From Kordiimonadales bacterium IMCC3096 (lineage in GTDB: Bacteria; Pseudomonadota; Alphaproteobacteria; Minwuiales; Minwuiaceae), in the NCBI GenBank assembly GCA_016865035.1, contig CP018227.1, positions 3,129,501 through 3,193,500 on the forward strand: DNA of 64,000 bases, written 5' to 3'. Both the position numbers and the translations under genes were made by a program. Under the pieces are notes generated by a model. It made no database searches. It was not told the DNA's origin and was given only the letters and a program-made list of their open reading frames with translations. Shown one piece after another: positions 62,573 to 64,000 of the stretch; positions within the stretch are counted from its first letter, which is position 1; the number at the start of each line of letters is the position of its first letter.

Positions 62573-63748
62573 ATGAAAAAGCAGCAGTCACCGGAAACCG
62601 TGGTCGCCCAGGCCGCGGGCCATGTGGAAGCCGCCTCCCGTGGCCTGGCCCCCGGAATCTTTCCAGCCACCACCTATGAACGCGACCCGGACATGTCCCT
62701 GCCCGGCGGCGCGGTCTACAGCCGCGACGACAATCCGGGCTTCGACGTGGCGGAGGAAATGCTCTGCACGCTGGAGCGGGGGGCGGAGGCCATGCTGTTC
62801 GCCTCCGGCATGGCGGCGGCGGCATCCCTGTTCAAGGCCCTGCGCCACGGGGACCGGGTGATCCTGCCCCGGGTGATGTATTTCGCGCTGCAGGTCTGGG
62901 TGCAGGGCTTCGCGGAACGCTTCGGCCTGCGGGTGGAACTGGTCGGCAATGACGCGGCTGACTATGTCGCCGCCCTGTCGAGAGAACCCGCCCGGCTGGT
63001 CTGGGTCGAGACGCCTTCGAACCCGCTCTGGACCGTGACCGACATCGCTGCCGTGGCACAGGCCTGCAGGGCCTGCGGGGCGACCCTGGCGGTGGACAAC
63101 ACGGTGCCGACCCCGGTGCTGACCCGTCCGCTGGAACTGGGGGCGGACATTGTCATGCATTCGGCCACGAAGGCGCTGAACGGCCATTCGGACGTGCTGG
63201 CCGGGGCGCTGGTGACGGGCAATGTGGATGATCCCCTGTGGCAGGGCGCGAAGGAGGAACGGCGGCTGGCCGGGGCGGTCATCGGGCCGTTCGAGGCCTG
63301 GCTGCTGGCCCGTGGCATGCGGACCCTGTTCGTGCGCATGGAGCGGGCGATGCAGAACGCCGCTGCCCTTGCCGAATGGCTGGATGCCCGTGAAGACGTG
63401 GCCGCTGTCCTCTATCCGGGGCTGCCGGGCCATCCGGGACATGCCGTCGCCGCGCGGCAGATGGTCGGTGGCTTCGGCACCATGCTCTCGGTCCGGACAG
63501 GCGGCGGGGAGGCGCGGGCGCGGGCGGTGAAGGGACAGTTGACGCTGTTCCGCCGCGCCACGTCGCTGGGCGGCGTGGAGAGCCTGGTGGAGCACCGCCG
63601 CACGGTCGAGGGACCCACCAGTCAGGCACCGGACGACCTGCTGCGGCTGTCCGTCGGGATCGAGGCTCTGGAAGACCTGAGAGCGGACCTGGCGCAGGCC
63701 CTGTCCGCAACGGCCTGGAATGAAACAACGGAAAAGGACGGGGAGTGA
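62573..63748 (+). CDS. Trans-sulfuration-family PLP enzyme (cystathionine lyase/synthase-like)
   Basis: A 391-residue Cys/Met-metabolism PLP enzyme. The PLP lysine is in MHSATKALNGHSDVLAG (about residue 197). VWVETPSNPLW and LAVDNTVPTPVL are family motifs, and TTYERDP near the N terminus fits gamma- or beta-lyases. The reaction may be cystathionine or methionine gamma-elimination. The sequence does not settle which. ATG 62573 has GGGGAAGAG upstream. Confidence 0.87.
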   Translation: MKKQQSPETVVAQAAGHVEAASRGLAPGIFPATTYERDPDMSLPGGAVYSRDDNPGFDVAEEMLCTLERGAEAMLFASGMAAAASLFKALRHGDRVILPRVMYFALQVWVQGFAERFGLRVELVGNDAADYVAALSREPARLVWVETPSNPLWTVTDIAAVAQACRACGATLAVDNTVPTPVLTRPLELGADIVMHSATKALNGHSDVLAGALVTGNVDDPLWQGAKEERRLAGAVIGPFEAWLLARGMRTLFVRMERAMQNAAALAEWLDAREDVAAVLYPGLPGHPGHAVAARQMVGGFGTMLSVRTGGGEARARAVKGQLTLFRRATSLGGVESLVEHRRTVEGPTSQAPDDLLRLSVGIEALEDLRADLAQALSATAWNETTEKDGE

Positions 63749-63751
63749 GTG

Positions 63752-64000
63752 ATGATCGATCTCTACACATGGGGCACGCCGAACGGACGCAAGGTCTCGG
63801 TAATGCTGGAGGAATGCGGACTGCCCTATCAGGCGTTCGCCGTGAACATCTCCAAGGACGAGCAGTTCGCGCCTGATTTCCTGAAGATCTCGCCGAACAA
63901 CAAGATCCCGGCGATTGTCGATTCAGATGGCCCGGACGGCAAACCGATCAGCGTCTTCGAGACCGGGGCGATCCTGATCTACCTGGCGCAGAAGACGGGA
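63752..64000 (+). CDS. Glutathione S-transferase, 5' part (cut by window edge)
   Basis: The first 83 residues of a GST are visible. [21 protein letters not shown] starts the thioredoxin-like domain (LYTWGTPNG), then NKIPAIVD and [12 protein letters not shown]. The TPNG pattern is typical of the YfcG/Nu-class, whose members reduce disulfides. It starts 3 bases after the PLP enzyme stop, so the pair is probably co-transcribed. The reading frame continues beyond the window. Confidence 0.9.
   Translation, partial: MIDLYTWGTPNGRKVSVMLEECGLPYQAFAVNISKDEQFAPDFLKISPNNKIPAIVDSDGPDGKPISVFETGAILIYLAQKTG

Overview
The window is gene-dense, GC-rich DNA (about 65 percent GC by eye) from an alphaproteobacterium, most likely a Rhodospirillales-like, free-living aerobe. 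The main evidence is the run NDUFA12-type complex I subunit, mlaD, DUF2155 protein (57040-59094), the NDUFAF5-like methyltransferase / comF / grxC / nitrilase neighbourhood (41167-44058), the serC-serA operon, and a tandem cold-shock-domain protein. I see no rRNA, tRNA, CRISPR array, transposase or integrase. The window reads as chromosomal housekeeping DNA mixed with catabolic cassettes, not as an island.

Layout. 1-3490 (minus): a TetR regulator, an acyl-CoA ligase and a CoxE-type VWA protein cut by the window edge. 3631-6633 (minus): a secreted cysteine-repeat protein, an alpha/beta hydrolase and a ketopantoate-reductase-like protein. 6923-9525: a self-cleaving S24 repressor, a GFA protein, a PuuE-type deacetylase and a cupin. 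9554-10573: a TetR gene divergent from a darcynin-like gene around a perfect palindrome. 10560-14457: a class III adenylate cyclase, NfuA and two tandem Bax-like glucosaminidases. 14510-18192: iorA-iorB. 18193-18646: three tandem copies of a 134-bp palindromic unit. 18647-23638: a double-EthD protein and a likely catabolic cluster (thioesterase, enolase-superfamily enzyme, flavoprotein, acyl-CoA dehydrogenase). 23747-25341: a YCII/DGPF protein with an ECF42-type sigma factor.

25345-30754 (minus): a glyoxalase-II-like hydrolase, serC-serA, a flavin/PNPOx-like protein and an epoxide-hydrolase-like protein. 30891-32426: an Fe-S photolyase of the PhrB type. 32430-39982 (minus): a ten-gene Mrp-type cation/proton antiporter operon with three MrpD-like subunits, no full-length MrpA and one unassigned 97-residue membrane protein. 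40162-44058: cold shock protein, VOC protein, methyltransferase, comF, grxC and nitrilase. 44068-51495 (minus): an MFS carrier, a TetR-thioesterase pair with two operator-like palindromes, and a catabolic operon (DMT transporter, GST, SDR, CoA-transferase, MaoC protein, MscS channel).

51594-64000: two small paired membrane proteins, purB, a sugar-lactone oxidase, glpD, the NDUFA12/mlaD/methyltransferase/DUF2155 cluster, an acyl-CoA dehydrogenase with Asp at the usual catalytic Glu, a PhyH oxygenase, a hydrolase with a small acidic protein, a trans-sulfuration enzyme and a truncated GST.

The strongest unexplained signals are the 134-bp palindromic array with compensatory stem changes (18230-18612), the eight-repeat secreted cysteine protein (3631-4494), and the unassigned membrane protein inside the Mrp operon (34114-34407). 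Coordinates, start codons and residue positions were read by hand. Functional names rest on motif recognition, not on a database search.
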